64,000 nucleotides of DNA, from the NCBI RefSeq assembly GCF_001748085.1, contig NZ_BBZK01000012.1, positions 1 to 64,000 on the forward strand, read 5' to 3'. Below, in pieces: positions 44,118 through 52,442 of the stretch. The notes under the pieces were generated by a model, which did not search any database, was not told the DNA's origin, and saw nothing but the letters and a program-made list of their open reading frames with translations. The position numbers and the translations under genes were made by a program. Within the stretch, counting starts at the first letter, position 1. The number at the start of each line of letters is the position of its first letter. Source of the DNA: Streptomyces sp. TP-A0874 (GTDB lineage: Bacteria > Actinomycetota > Actinomycetes > Streptomycetales > Streptomycetaceae).

Positions 44118-45359
44118 TCAGAACATGTCGGGGCACCAGGGGCGGCGCGCGGTGCGGAGGAGCAGGTCCGCCCGCGCCGCCGCGCCCGCTCGCTCCTCGG
44201 AGACCCGGCCCAGCGCAGCCAGCCGCAGCGCCGACTCGTCGCCCAGGTAGAGCGCGGCCAGATCGGAGGCCGACAGGGCGAGATCCGCCGCCGAGGTGGT
44301 GGACGTGCAACTGGCGCCCTCGGGGCCGGCGTCCAGCCGGAAACGGCCCGCCGCGTAGCCGGAGGGATCGTGCACGTCGAGGACGAGCGAGCCGGCGGCG
44401 CGGTAGCTTCGGGCCTCCAACGCGCCCGGCACGTCCAGCAGCCGGACCCACAGGTAGTCGCTGTCGGTGGTGACCCGCGCGGCCCGGGGATCGGGCAGCA
44501 GTAGCGGCAGCAGGTCGTCCGGCGCCCGGCGGCCGGACTCCACCCGGGTCACCCAGTCGATGGAGAGGAGGAAGTGCCACAGGGCGCGCTCGGCGGCCGG
44601 CGAGTCCGCCAGGAAGTCGCGCACCCTGGCGGTGACCCTCGGCATCTTGCCTTCCCACTCGTCGTCCGTGGTGTAGGAGACGAGACCGTCCACCCGGCCC
44701 TCGGCGGAGCGGTAGACGGCGTAGAACGCTTCCTTCCAGGGGATGTGGGGACGCCGCAGGTCCCCGGTCATGAGGCGCCAGAAGCGTTCGGACCGGTCGA
44801 TGAGGCCGTGCCGCCGGGACCGCAGCCGCTCATGCAGCTCGGGCCCCAGCCGGCGGACGTCGGCCCCGTCCACCAGCTCGACCCGGCCTCCGTCCTCCGG
44901 CCCCGACCAGCGCGGGTCCAGACCCGACCGCAGGGTGTCCACCCGCCACTCGGTGATCTGGGTGGCCGGTCCGAAACCGTGGCGGCCGTAGATCCGGTAC
45001 TCGGCGGCGATGAGGGTCGACAGAAGGTCGCCGCGATCCTTGGCGCGTGCCTGGTCGGCGGCGAGCATCCGGCTGAGAAGTCCGCGCCGCCGGTGTGTGG
45101 GGGAGACCGTCACGCTGCTGACGGCGTCGCTCGTCACCTGGCCGCCGCCGGGGACGGTGAGCCGCTGGGTGAAACTGCGGTAGGTGCCGACGCAGTGCCC
45201 GGAGTCGAAGGCGCCCAGGGTGCGTTCGGGCTCCAGCTGCGGCCGCTGCTGCTCCACCTGCTCCGCCAGGGCCTCCGGCGGCCGGAGGAACCCGGTGTTC
45301 ACCGCCCGGACCCATTCGTGCAGGTCGGCCTCGGTGATGTTGCGGACCTCGAGACTCAT
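44118..45359 (-). CDS. Eis-type GNAT acetyltransferase
   Basis: A 413-aa enhanced-intracellular-survival (Eis) family enzyme: an N-terminal GNAT (acetyl-CoA loop VSPTHRRRGLLSRML, about residues 85-99), a second GNAT-like domain and a C-terminal SCP2-type domain, ending in DMF whose terminal carboxylate is catalytic in Eis. Mycobacterial Eis acetylates aminoglycosides at several amines; related enzymes act on lysine residues. The ATG at 45359 is the family start. A resistance or self-protection role is possible but the physiological substrate is unknown. Confidence 0.9.
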   Translation of the reverse strand: MSLEVRNITEADLHEWVRAVNTGFLRPPEALAEQVEQQRPQLEPERTLGAFDSGHCVGTYRSFTQRLTVPGGGQVTSDAVSSVTVSPTHRRRGLLSRMLAADQARAKDRGDLLSTLIAAEYRIYGRHGFGPATQITEWRVDTLRSGLDPRWSGPEDGGRVELVDGADVRRLGPELHERLRSRRHGLIDRSERFWRLMTGDLRRPHIPWKEAFYAVYRSAEGRVDGLVSYTTDDEWEGKMPRVTARVRDFLADSPAAERALWHFLLSIDWVTRVESGRRAPDDLLPLLLPDPRAARVTTDSDYLWVRLLDVPGALEARSYRAAGSLVLDVHDPSGYAAGRFRLDAGPEGASCTSTTSAADLALSASDLAALYLGDESALRLAALGRVSEERAGAAARADLLLRTARRPWCPDMF

Positions 45360-45411
45360 ACGGTCACGCTAAGCGCTCGTCCGGGCCGGTGTCGCCCGGA
45401 TTTCTCAGTGC

Positions 45412-45434
45412 TCGACGCCTATCGGGGGCGTCGA
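45412..45434 (-). terminator. Hairpin downstream of rsiG
   Basis: TCGACGCC and GGCGTCGA pair over 8 bp with a 7-nt loop, about 90 nt past the end of rsiG on its strand. Confidence 0.6.
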
Positions 45435-45523
45435 CGGTGGCGGCCCTGCCGAGCGCCCCAGCGGAGCGGAGCCGGGCCGGGAAGCCCCTGGGATCGGCCG
45501 GGCGTGGGCGTGCGGGGGGCCGG

Positions 45524-46345
45524 TCAGCCGAGGAGGTCGTCGATCCGGGCCTCGCCCTCCCGGTAGCGGCGGGCGATCTCCGCGCTGCAGTCGTCCGCGG
45601 TCCGCTGGAGGCGTTGGCGGTGGCGGGAGACCTGCCGCTCGTAGCCGCCGAGCCGGTCCATCGCGGCCCGCAGTTCCCCGTCCGTAAGGGCCTTGGGGTC
45701 GGAGAGCGCGACCTCGGCGAGCATCTCCTGGGCCAGCTGCCGGTACTCCTCCCCGCGCGGCGTGCCCATCGTGACGTGCCGGGCTGAGGACCGGACCCGG
45801 GACGGCTCGTCGGCCAGGATCTCGGAGAGCTGTTCGACGACGAGTCGGTCTCCCGCTCTGCCCTCGGCCTCCTCCCGCCGTTCGGTGGGGGAGCCCTCCA
45901 CCGGCTGGGCGCCGGGGACCGGTGCGGGCCACCCCGTCTCCGCTTGGGTGGGAGCGGGGACGGCCGTGCCGCCCGCCGCGGGGTGTGCCCGGCCGGCCAG
46001 TTCCGCCTGGAGGATGTCGATCCGCCCCTGGAAGAGCCGCCGGAGATAGCTGAGGTCGGCCTCTTCGCGCTGGGCCTCCCGACGCAGCGCCCGCAACTCC
46101 GGGAGGCCCAGGCCGGCGAGCTCCTGCCACTGGGGCGCGGTCAGCGGACCCGACCGCTGGAGCGGCGGGCGCGGTGGCAGGGGGGCGGCCTGGTCGAGCA
46201 AGGACCCATCCTTGGTGCGTGGCCAGCCGAAGTGGCCGGCGGAGGCGGCCGGGGTGTCGGTGGGCGTGGTCAACGGCGTGCTGCTGGTCGTCATACGGGC
46301 CTTTGGTGCGGGGCCGGGCTGGTGCCGGGGGCCGGATCTGCTCAT
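45524..46345 (-). CDS. rsiG: RsiG, c-di-GMP-dependent anti-sigma factor of WhiG
   Basis: A 273-aa protein whose two long helices each carry the RsiG c-di-GMP-binding signature E(X)3S(X)2R(X)3Q(X)3D: EADLSYLRRLFQGRID in the first and ERQVSRHRQRLQRTAD in the second. In Streptomyces, RsiG bound to two c-di-GMP holds WhiG and so blocks spore formation until c-di-GMP drops. The region between the helices is disordered (Pro/Glu/Ala). The ATG at 46345 has AAGGGG upstream; an ATG at 46294 is an alternative. WhiG is elsewhere. Confidence 0.93.
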   Translation of the reverse strand: MSRSGPRHQPGPAPKARMTTSSTPLTTPTDTPAASAGHFGWPRTKDGSLLDQAAPLPPRPPLQRSGPLTAPQWQELAGLGLPELRALRREAQREEADLSYLRRLFQGRIDILQAELAGRAHPAAGGTAVPAPTQAETGWPAPVPGAQPVEGSPTERREEAEGRAGDRLVVEQLSEILADEPSRVRSSARHVTMGTPRGEEYRQLAQEMLAEVALSDPKALTDGELRAAMDRLGGYERQVSRHRQRLQRTADDCSAEIARRYREGEARIDDLLG

Positions 46346-46482
46346 GCGTATCCCCTTCGTCCGGCGCGGGTCGGTTTCGCCGACGAGCGCACCGTATGGA
46401 TGCATCGTGCCACTGCGGGTGCCGCACGTGCACAGGAAGCGCCCGCGATCGGACCCGGATGGCGGCAGGGCATGATGGTCGT

Positions 46483-46908
46483 ATGCGTGCGGTGGTACAG
46501 AGAGTGAGCGGTGCGAGCGTCTCGGTCGACGGCGAGGTCGTCGGGAAGATCGAGGGCGAGGGCCTGTGCGTGCTGGTCGGGGTGACCCACCAGGACACGC
46601 CGGAGAAGGCCGCCCAGTTGGCCCGAAAGCTGTGGTCGGTGCGGATCCTGCGGGACGAGAAGTCCTGCTCCGACCTGGACGCACCGTTGCTGGTCGTCTC
46701 CCAGTTCACCTTGTACGGGGACGCGCGCAAGGGACGGCGGCCGACCTGGAACGCGGCCGCCCCGGGGGAGGTCGCCGAGCCGCTGGTCGACGAGGTGGTG
46801 GCCCGGCTGCGGGAGTTGGGCGCTCGGGTGGAGAGCGGCCGGTTCGGAGCGTCGATGCAGGTATCGCTCACCAACGACGGGCCGTTCACGGTCCTGCTGG
46901 AGGTCTGA
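46483..46908 (+). CDS. dtd: D-aminoacyl-tRNA deacylase
   Basis: A 141-aa DTD enzyme removing D-amino acids (and glycine from tRNA-Ala) from tRNA. Signature segments are MRAVVQRVSGASVSVDGEVV, LVVSQFTLYGDARKGRRPTW (SQFTL motif) and SLTNDGPFTVLLEV (NDGP with Gly-Pro near the end). Length is normal. The ATG at 46483 is the family start. It converges with the ygfZ-like gene. Confidence 0.96.
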   Translation: MRAVVQRVSGASVSVDGEVVGKIEGEGLCVLVGVTHQDTPEKAAQLARKLWSVRILRDEKSCSDLDAPLLVVSQFTLYGDARKGRRPTWNAAAPGEVAEPLVDEVVARLRELGARVESGRFGASMQVSLTNDGPFTVLLEV

Positions 46909-46951
46909 CCGGCTGACGGCCGGGCGGGCGCCGACCGGGACGCCGGACCGC

Positions 46952-46966
46952 CCGCCGCTTCGGCGG
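46952..46966. terminator. Terminator between dtd and ygfZ
   Basis: CCGCCG-CTT-CGGCGG directly precedes the end of the convergent ygfZ-like gene. Confidence 0.6.
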
Positions 46967-47947
46967 TCAGGGTTCGACGACCACTTCCTGAGCGGCCGCG
47001 GTGTCGTCGGCCAGCAACTGCGCATCGAGGGGGACGTTCCGCTTCACCAGCGCCAGGGCGATCGGCCCCAGCTCGTGGTGGCGGGCCGATGTGGTGACGA
47101 AACCGAGCTGGCGGCCACCGGCGCCGTCCGCCGCCAGCCGCAGCGGCGCGCCGTGGCCCGGCAGCTTCACCTCGCTGCCGTCCAGGTGGAGGAAGACCAG
47201 CCGGCGCGGCGGCTTCCCCAGGTTGTGGACCCGGGCGACCGTCTCCTGGCCCCGGTAGCAGCCCTTCTGGAGGTGCACCGCGGTACCGATCCAGCCCAGC
47301 TCGTGCGGGATCGTCCGGTGGTCGGTCTCCAGACCGAACCGCGGGCGACGGGCCTCCACTCGGAGCGCCTCCAGCGCCAGGACGCCGATCGCCGGGCCGT
47401 GGTCGGCGGCGAACGCCTCCAGACCGCCCCGCGGCAGGAACACGTCCCGGCCGTGTGCGGTCTCGCGGACGACCACACCCGGCGGCGTCTCGACGATCGA
47501 GCCGGCCGGGAGGTGGACGACGGCGAGGTCCTCGGTGGCGTCCCGCACCTCGACCCGGTAGAAGAACTTCATGCTCTCCAGGTAGGAGATCAGCGCGCCC
47601 TGGGTGCCGGGCTCGACGTGCGCCCAGGTGGTCTCGCCGTCGTCCACCAGGTAGAGCGCGTGCTCGATGTGGCCGTTCGCGGAGAGGACCAGGGCCTCCG
47701 TGGCCTGCCCGGCGGGCAGCTCGCTCATGTGCTGGGTGATCAGCAGGTGCAGCCAGCTGAGCCGGTCCTCGCCACCGACCGCGATGACACCCCGGTGTGA
47801 GAGGTCCACGAAACCGTCGCCTTCGGCGAGTGCGCGCTGCTCGCGGAACAGATCGCTGTAGTGGCCGGCGACTCCCTCGTCCGGGGCCTCGGCGGGTACC
47901 GCGCCGGGGAGCGACAGCAGGGGGCTCTGGAACTGGGATGACTGCAT
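46967..47947 (-). CDS. ygfZ: Folate-binding YgfZ-like protein (GcvT superfamily)
   Basis: A 326-aa protein of the YgfZ/GcvT family, with the diagnostic KGCYRGQE motif (about residue 233) and the preceding PHELGW. YgfZ uses tetrahydrofolate in the repair or assembly of some Fe-S enzymes. The N-terminal aminomethyltransferase-like fold starts near VDLSHRGVIAVGG. The ATG at 47947 lies 10 nt from the end of nur, so the two genes form one operon. Confidence 0.9.
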   Translation of the reverse strand: MQSSQFQSPLLSLPGAVPAEAPDEGVAGHYSDLFREQRALAEGDGFVDLSHRGVIAVGGEDRLSWLHLLITQHMSELPAGQATEALVLSANGHIEHALYLVDDGETTWAHVEPGTQGALISYLESMKFFYRVEVRDATEDLAVVHLPAGSIVETPPGVVVRETAHGRDVFLPRGGLEAFAADHGPAIGVLALEALRVEARRPRFGLETDHRTIPHELGWIGTAVHLQKGCYRGQETVARVHNLGKPPRRLVFLHLDGSEVKLPGHGAPLRLAADGAGGRQLGFVTTSARHHELGPIALALVKRNVPLDAQLLADDTAAAQEVVVEP

Positions 47948-47956
47948 GACCCCAGC

Positions 47957-48451
47957 CTACGGCCGACCGGCTGACTCTTCCGTGGGGTGTTGGCCGGGCG
48001 AGCTCCCGGACTTCGCGCTGTCGGCGGCCTCGGCCGCCGCGGTGCAGTCGCCGCACCGGCCGTAGATGGCGAAGTGCTTGAGGTCGGTGTCGAAACCGAA
48101 GGTCTGCCGGAGCTGCTCGGTGAAGTCGGTGGCCACCGAGGCGTCCGCTTCGATGACCTCCCCGCAGTCCCGGCACACCAGGTGCAGGTGGTGGTGGCGG
48201 GCCGCCAGGTGGTACGTGGGCGCGCCGTGGCCGAGGTGGGCGTGGCTCACCAGGCCCAGCTCCTCCAGCAGCTCCAGCGTGCGGTAGACGGTGGAGATGT
48301 TGACGCTGCCGGCGGTGCGGCGCACCTCGTTGAGGATGTCGTCCGGTGTCGCGTGCTCGAGCTTGTCCACTGCTTCCAGCACGAGTTGCCGTTGCGGCGT
48401 CAGCCGGTAGCCGCGCCGTCGGAGGTCCGTCTGCCAGTCGGTGGTCACCAC
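47957..48451 (-). CDS. nur: Nickel-responsive Fur-family regulator Nur
   Basis: A 164-aa Fur-family repressor. The winged helix (TDLRRRGYRLTPQRQLVLEA, NISTVYRTLELLEELGL) and the metal sites (HGAPTYHLAARHHHLHLVCR, CGDC end) agree with Nur of S. coelicolor, which senses nickel and regulates nickel uptake and the Ni/Fe superoxide dismutase switch. Residue-by-residue it resembles Nur more than Zur or FurA. The GTG at 48451 gives the family N-terminus (VVTTDW) and is about 6 nt after a TACACT -10, so it is leaderless. It is followed by the ygfZ-like gene. Confidence 0.92.
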   Translation of the reverse strand: MVTTDWQTDLRRRGYRLTPQRQLVLEAVDKLEHATPDDILNEVRRTAGSVNISTVYRTLELLEELGLVSHAHLGHGAPTYHLAARHHHLHLVCRDCGEVIEADASVATDFTEQLRQTFGFDTDLKHFAIYGRCGDCTAAAEAADSAKSGSSPGQHPTEESAGRP

Positions 48452-48525
48452 GCCACCAGTGTAGGCAGTCCGGCGGCGGAGCGGTCCGGACGCCCGCCGC
48501 CCCTCCCCGACCGAGCGCGGCGGGC

Positions 48526-49110
48526 TCACTTGAAGAAGGCGATCCCGTCGTCCGGGAGGTCCGTCAGGTCCTTGGCCAGCTCGCGCAGGTCGACCACCTT
48601 CCGCAGGTGGGCCGACATGTAGGGGCGCAGCTCGATCTCCGGCGTGGCCTTCTCACCGACCCACATCAGGTCGCTGTTGACGTAGCCGTAGAGCCGCTTG
48701 CCGCCGGTGTACGGGCCGGCCGCGGCGGTGCGGGCGACCGCGTCGGTCACCAGGTCGATCTGGGGCTTCTGGTCGGCCAGCCGGCCGTACCAGACCTCCA
48801 CCACGCCGTCGTTCCTGACCATGACGACCTCGACCTCGCGGTCCTTGCCCACCCGCCAGAAGCCGCTCTCCGACTCCAGCGGGCGGACCTTCTGACCCTC
48901 GGCGTCCAGCTCCCAGGTGTGGGAGACGTACTCCAGGAAGTCGCGGCCGTCGTGGCTGAAGCTCACCTCCTGGCCGAAGTTGCACTTCTTCCCGCCGGGG
49001 GAGTCCTCGTCCTCGACGAGGGGGGCGTAGACACCGGCCCCCTCCCAGTTGCCGAGGAGGAAGGCGATGGGGACGAGGTCCGGGTGGAGGTCGGACGGAA
49101 TCTCGATCAT
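48526..49110 (-). CDS. Nitrobindin-like (FABP-type) heme protein
   Basis: A 194-aa beta-barrel protein with the nitrobindin motif PIAFLLGNWEGAGVY near the N-terminus and the barrel strands after it (GKKCNFGQEVSF, WRVGKDREVEVVM, YGYVNSDLMWVGE). The His in YMSAHLRKV near the C-terminus is at the right place for the heme ligand. Nitrobindins bind heme and react with NO or peroxynitrite. The ATG at 49110 is the family start; the gene is upstream of nur on the same strand. Confidence 0.88.
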   Translation of the reverse strand: MIEIPSDLHPDLVPIAFLLGNWEGAGVYAPLVEDEDSPGGKKCNFGQEVSFSHDGRDFLEYVSHTWELDAEGQKVRPLESESGFWRVGKDREVEVVMVRNDGVVEVWYGRLADQKPQIDLVTDAVARTAAAGPYTGGKRLYGYVNSDLMWVGEKATPEIELRPYMSAHLRKVVDLRELAKDLTDLPDDGIAFFK

Positions 49111-49192
49111 GAGCTCAGACGATCTGTGGGAAGGGAAAAGGGGAAGAGGACGGGATCGGGGCGGTCGGGGTGGCGAGCGCCCCCTCGGGCGG

Positions 49193-49294
49193 TCAGCGCT
49201 GACCCTGGTAGAGCCTCTTGACGGCCAGCACCGTGAAGGCGACGACACCGAGGCAGACCAGCGTGAGCAGGGTGGTGAAGAATGCCTCAAGCAC
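49193..49294 (-). CDS. Small single-span membrane protein, 33 aa
   Basis: Frame of 33 codons starting GTG at 49294 with GAGGAG 6 nt upstream. The peptide VLEAFFTTLLTLVCLGVVAF then TVLAVKRLYQGQR is one transmembrane helix with a basic end. It stands just upstream of the nitrobindin gene on the same strand. A good ribosome site and a compact membrane-spanning design make it a probable real gene of unknown function. Confidence 0.7.
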   Translation of the reverse strand: MLEAFFTTLLTLVCLGVVAFTVLAVKRLYQGQR

Positions 49295-49569
49295 GGGCGG
49301 CTCCTCGGGACGGCGGAGTCAGGGGGACCGGGTTCGAGTCTAAGGGGTGCCCGTGCTCCCCGACGGGTCAGCGCATGGCGCCGTCGGTGGTGCGCCCGCG
49401 GACGGACGGACGGGCGCGCCGCACCCGGGTGCACCGGGCTCTTCCGGTGCCGGGGTGAGGCGCTCCGAACGGCGGGCGGGGGCTCCAGCCCGTCACCGTA
49501 CGTCCGCGCGCGGCCGGCCACCGGCCGCGGTGGCCGCCTCCGAGGTGGTCAGCGCTTAGGGTGGCGGGT

Positions 49570-49932
49570 ATGGCGAAGAAGCTGGTGATCAAGGTTACGG
49601 CGGGCGCCGACGCGCCGGAGCGCTGCTCCCAGGCGTTCACGGTGGCCTCGGTGGCTGTCGCGAGCGGGGTCGAGGTGTCGCTCTGGCTGACCGGGGAGTC
49701 CTCCTGGTTCGCGCTCCCGGGCCGAGCGGCGGAGTTCGAGCTCCCGCACGCCCCGCCGCTGCCCGACCTGCTCGACGCCGTGCTCGCCGGCGGGCAGGTG
49801 ACGTTGTGCACCCAGTGCGCGGCACGCCGGGACATCACGGAGAAGGAGATCCTGGACGGCGTCCGGATCGCCGGTGCGCAGGTGTTCGTCAGCGAGGCGA
49901 TGGCGGACGGGGCGCAGGCGCTCGTCTACTGA
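49570..49932 (+). CDS. DsrE-family protein
   Basis: A 120-aa DsrE/DsrF-like protein: AKKLVIKVTAGADAPERCSQ, then VASGVEVSLWLTGESSWFAL and the Cys-containing LCTQCAARRDITEKEILDGV. DsrE-like proteins take part in sulfur transfer or persulfide handling; the paired Cys is compatible with that. The ATG at 49570 is 7 nt after a TAGGGT -10-like element, so it is probably leaderless. It is near the sulfurtransferase region. Confidence 0.88.
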   Translation: MAKKLVIKVTAGADAPERCSQAFTVASVAVASGVEVSLWLTGESSWFALPGRAAEFELPHAPPLPDLLDAVLAGGQVTLCTQCAARRDITEKEILDGVRIAGAQVFVSEAMADGAQALVY

Positions 49933-49992
49933 CCCACCCGGCCGGTCACGGCGCGCCGGTGGACGTCGCCCGTCCGCTGGCCGGTCGTGCGG

Positions 49993-50289
49993 TCAGCGGT
50001 CTCGACGGCGCTTCCGCCGGAGCCGCTCCTCATGCTGTTCGCGCCTCAGCTCCTCCCGCCGCTGCCAGTCGGGAGGCTTCGGCGGTTCGGGCTCGTCCCA
50101 CCAGCGCTCGCCCGGTGCCCGGCGATTTCCGATGATCACCGCCACCGGTGGGATGAGCATCGCGAACAGGCACATGCCGATGGCGCCGGGAAGCGACCAC
50201 ATGCGCACCCCGGCCCAGGCCAGGATGAACAGCGCCAGGCACGTCAGCATCATGGCCAGGTAGACGCGACGGCGTCGTCGCCGGTACAT
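49993..50289 (-). CDS. DUF3099 small membrane protein
   Basis: A 98-aa protein with two adjacent membrane helices (YLAMMLTCLALFILAWAGV, AIGMCLFAMLIPPVAVIIG) and a charged, Arg-rich cytosolic C-terminus (after RAPGERWWDEPEPP). This layout is the actinobacterial DUF3099. Function unknown. The ATG is the family start. Confidence 0.82.
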   Translation of the reverse strand: MYRRRRRRVYLAMMLTCLALFILAWAGVRMWSLPGAIGMCLFAMLIPPVAVIIGNRRAPGERWWDEPEPPKPPDWQRREELRREQHEERLRRKRRRDR

Positions 50290-50757
50290 GCCCTCAGGCT
50301 ACGTCCGGTGGGGTGGGACTTCAGTGTGGGCGGGCCGATCGGTGGGTGCTGCGGGTGCCGGTGGTCTTGGTGGTGGGTGGGGGCGGGCCTTGCCGGCTCG
50401 GTGGGGCTGCCGGCTCGGGGGGCGTGCGGTGGGTGGCGTGCCGGTGGGTGGTGCGGGGTCGTGGCCTGCGCGGGTGGGGGTGCCGTGACCGGCTATTTAC
50501 GGGGCTGTGCGGGTGTGTATTCGGGTGCGGGTGGGTTGGCCCCGCAAATATCCGGCGCCGTCCCGGCACCCCCGCCCGCTCCGGCCCCGCCCCCTCCCGT
50601 CCGTCGTCGCGCACCGTCCGATGCTGGCGGCCTGTGGTGGTTTCGGCTGTCGCGGTGGCTCGGTGGGGTGGCGAAGGGCTGCGGGGACCTGGTGCTCCGG
50701 AACGGGGCCGGGCCCCAGCGTCGGCTGGGGCCCGGGTGGGTTCGATCGTGTCCGTGG
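50290..50757. other. 468-bp G-rich then C-rich intergenic region
   Basis: The first half of the plus strand (about 50310-50470) is very G-rich, with GGTGGGTGG-type repeats and several GGG runs; the second half is C-rich. No frame looks coding. The 12-bp hairpin at 50708-50735 closes the minus-strand DUF1416 unit. Confidence 0.6.
50708..50735 (-). terminator. Perfect 12-bp terminator hairpin after DUF1416
   Basis: CCGGGCCCCAGC and GCTGGGGCCCGG pair perfectly around GTCG, 22 nt past the DUF1416 stop on the minus strand. Confidence 0.85.
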
Positions 50758-51048
50758 TCAGAGGCTGATGGTGACGTCCGCCGCCGAGCCGCGCTGGGCG
50801 ACGACCGTGCGGTCCACGGTCGCCCCGGGCACCAGGGCCCGGAGCGTCCAGGTGCCCGGCGCCGCGAAGAAGCGGAACTGTCCGGTGGCCGAGGTCGGGA
50901 CCTCGGCCGTGAACTCGCCGCCGCCGTCCAGCAGCCGCACGTAGCCGGAGACCGGCTCGCCGTCGCGGACCACGGAGCCCTGGATGATCGTCTGCCGGGT
51001 GACATCGACGCCCGTGAGATCCGGGCCGCCGACCGTCGCTCCACACAT
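50758..51048 (-). CDS. DUF1416 protein
   Basis: A 96-aa actinobacterial DUF1416 protein: MCGATVGGPDLTGVDVTRQ at the start and a carboxypeptidase-regulatory-like beta sandwich (VSGYVRLLDGGGEF ... GTWTLRALVPGA). It always accompanies the thiosulfate sulfurtransferase gene, here 28 nt upstream. Probably an accessory protein of that enzyme; the mechanism is unknown. Confidence 0.9.
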   Translation of the reverse strand: MCGATVGGPDLTGVDVTRQTIIQGSVVRDGEPVSGYVRLLDGGGEFTAEVPTSATGQFRFFAAPGTWTLRALVPGATVDRTVVAQRGSAADVTISL

Positions 51049-51076
51049 GTTCTTCCTCCGGCTTCGGTGGTTTGGG

Positions 51077-51916
51077 TCAGTCGGCGGGGCCGAGCGCGAT
51101 CGGCACGCCCACCAGGGAGCCGTACTCCGTCCAGGAACCGTCGTAGTTCTTGACGTTCGGCTGGCCGAGCAGCTCGTGGAGCACGAACCAGGAGAGCGCG
51201 GAGCGCTCCCCGATGCGGCAGTAGGCGACGGTGTCCGTCGACAGGTCGACGCCCTCGGCCTCGTAGAGCGCCCGCAGCTCCTCCTGGCTCTTGAAGGTGC
51301 CGTCGTCGTTGGCGTTCTTCGACCACGGGATGTTGCGGGCGGTGGGGATGTGCCCGGAACGCTGCGCCTGCTCCTGCGGGAGGTGCGCCGGGGCGTTCAG
51401 CTTGCCGCTGAACTCGTCGGGGGAGCGTACGTCGACCAGGTTGAGCTTGCCGATCGCGGCCACCGCGTCGTCCCGGAAGGCCCGGATGGAGAGGTCCTGC
51501 TCCTGGGCCCGGTACTCCGTCGCCGGACGGGTGGGGACCTCCTCGACGAGGTCGCGGGAGTCCAGCTCCCACTTCTTGCGGCCGCCGTCCAGCAGCCGTA
51601 CGTCCTGGTGGCCGTAGAGCTTGAAGTACCAGTAGGCGTAGGCGGCGAACCAGTTGTTGTTGCCGCCGTAGAGGACGACGGTGTCGTCGTTGGCGATGCC
51701 CCGGGCGGACATCAGCTTCTCGAAGCCCTCCCGGTCGACGAAGTCGCGGCGGACCGGGTCCTGGAGGTCCTGGCGCCAGTCGATCCGCACCGCGTTCTTG
51801 ATGTGGTTCTTGTCGTAGGCCGAGGTGTCCTCGTCCACCTCCACGATGACCACCTTGGGGTCGTCGATGTGGGCCTCGACCCAGTCGGCGTCCACCAGGA
51901 CGTCACTGCGGCTCAT
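51077..51916 (-). CDS. Thiosulfate/3-mercaptopyruvate sulfurtransferase (rhodanese)
   Basis: A 279-aa two-domain rhodanese. Catalytic Cys is in the loop CRIGERS (about residue 233); the N-terminal domain is non-catalytic and carries YGGNNNWFAAYAYW. It moves sulfane sulfur from thiosulfate or mercaptopyruvate to cyanide or other acceptors. Actinobacterial annotation often calls it CysA or SseA; it is not the sulfate ABC ATPase. A 26-aa Cys-containing leader ORF ends 172 nt before its start. DUF1416 follows. Confidence 0.93.
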   Translation of the reverse strand: MSRSDVLVDADWVEAHIDDPKVVIVEVDEDTSAYDKNHIKNAVRIDWRQDLQDPVRRDFVDREGFEKLMSARGIANDDTVVLYGGNNNWFAAYAYWYFKLYGHQDVRLLDGGRKKWELDSRDLVEEVPTRPATEYRAQEQDLSIRAFRDDAVAAIGKLNLVDVRSPDEFSGKLNAPAHLPQEQAQRSGHIPTARNIPWSKNANDDGTFKSQEELRALYEAEGVDLSTDTVAYCRIGERSALSWFVLHELLGQPNVKNYDGSWTEYGSLVGVPIALGPAD

Positions 51917-52088
51917 GCTCTCTCCTCCGGGGCAGGTGCGGGTGCGCGGTACGCGCGGGGGTGCGTCGACGGGCAGCGTTCGGCTGAGGCTCGGTTCGCT
52001 GTGGCGCCGGGGCCCGGTCGGACGCGCTGGGCGGGACGGCCCCTGCGAGGGGGCGCGGGCGGGGGGAAGCGGAGTGGGGAACTCCGGC

Positions 52089-52169
52089 TCAGACAGGGCG
52101 ACAGAGCATGGCGGCCATACGGCACAGGTCTACTGCCCGCCGCTCTGTGAGATCCGCCTGTCGCTTCAT
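52089..52169 (-). CDS. Putative leader peptide, 26 aa
   Basis: Reading from ATG 52169 gives MKRQADLTERRAVDLC then RMAAMLCRPV. Short peptides of just this type (a basic start, then VDLCR...) are annotated as putative leader peptides upstream of sulfur genes in Streptomyces and mycobacteria, where they sense cysteine supply by ribosome stalling. Cys occurs at positions 16 and 23. The GGGGA before the ATG is a short ribosome site. It stands 172 nt before the sulfurtransferase gene on the same strand. Confidence 0.75.
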   Translation of the reverse strand: MKRQADLTERRAVDLCRMAAMLCRPV

Positions 52170-52380
52170 ATCCCCGATCGTAAGGAGCTGAGCCCGGCAT
52201 GTCACCGGCATGTCGAATGTTGAGACACGAATGGTCGAATAATGAGATAGGTGGTGGGGTGGCGGGGCCTGGGCGGCCCGCACCGGCCGCCGGTGCGGGC
52301 GGTTCCGGAGGCTCTCTTCCTCGGCTGTCCGTATGCCGAAACGGGGGGCGGGATCCGGCCTTACCGGGGCGGGACGCGCA

Positions 52381-52422
52381 AGCGGCGGGGCGCCGCCCGG
52401 TTTCGGGCGGCGCCCCGCCGCT
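52381..52422 (-). terminator. Perfect 19-bp terminator hairpin after DUF2993
   Basis: A 19-bp stem (52381-52399 with 52404-52422) around GTTT, all G/C apart from the outermost A-T pair. It ends 20 nt past the stop of the LmeA-like gene. The strongest simple hairpin in the window. Confidence 0.92.
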
Positions 52423-52442
52423 CGGGCGGGCGACCGGCGAGG

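Noticed and set aside
45405..48176. 923-aa minus-strand frame across rsiG, dtd and ygfZ
   Set aside because: It overlaps three well-supported genes and is Arg/Pro/Gly-rich low complexity.
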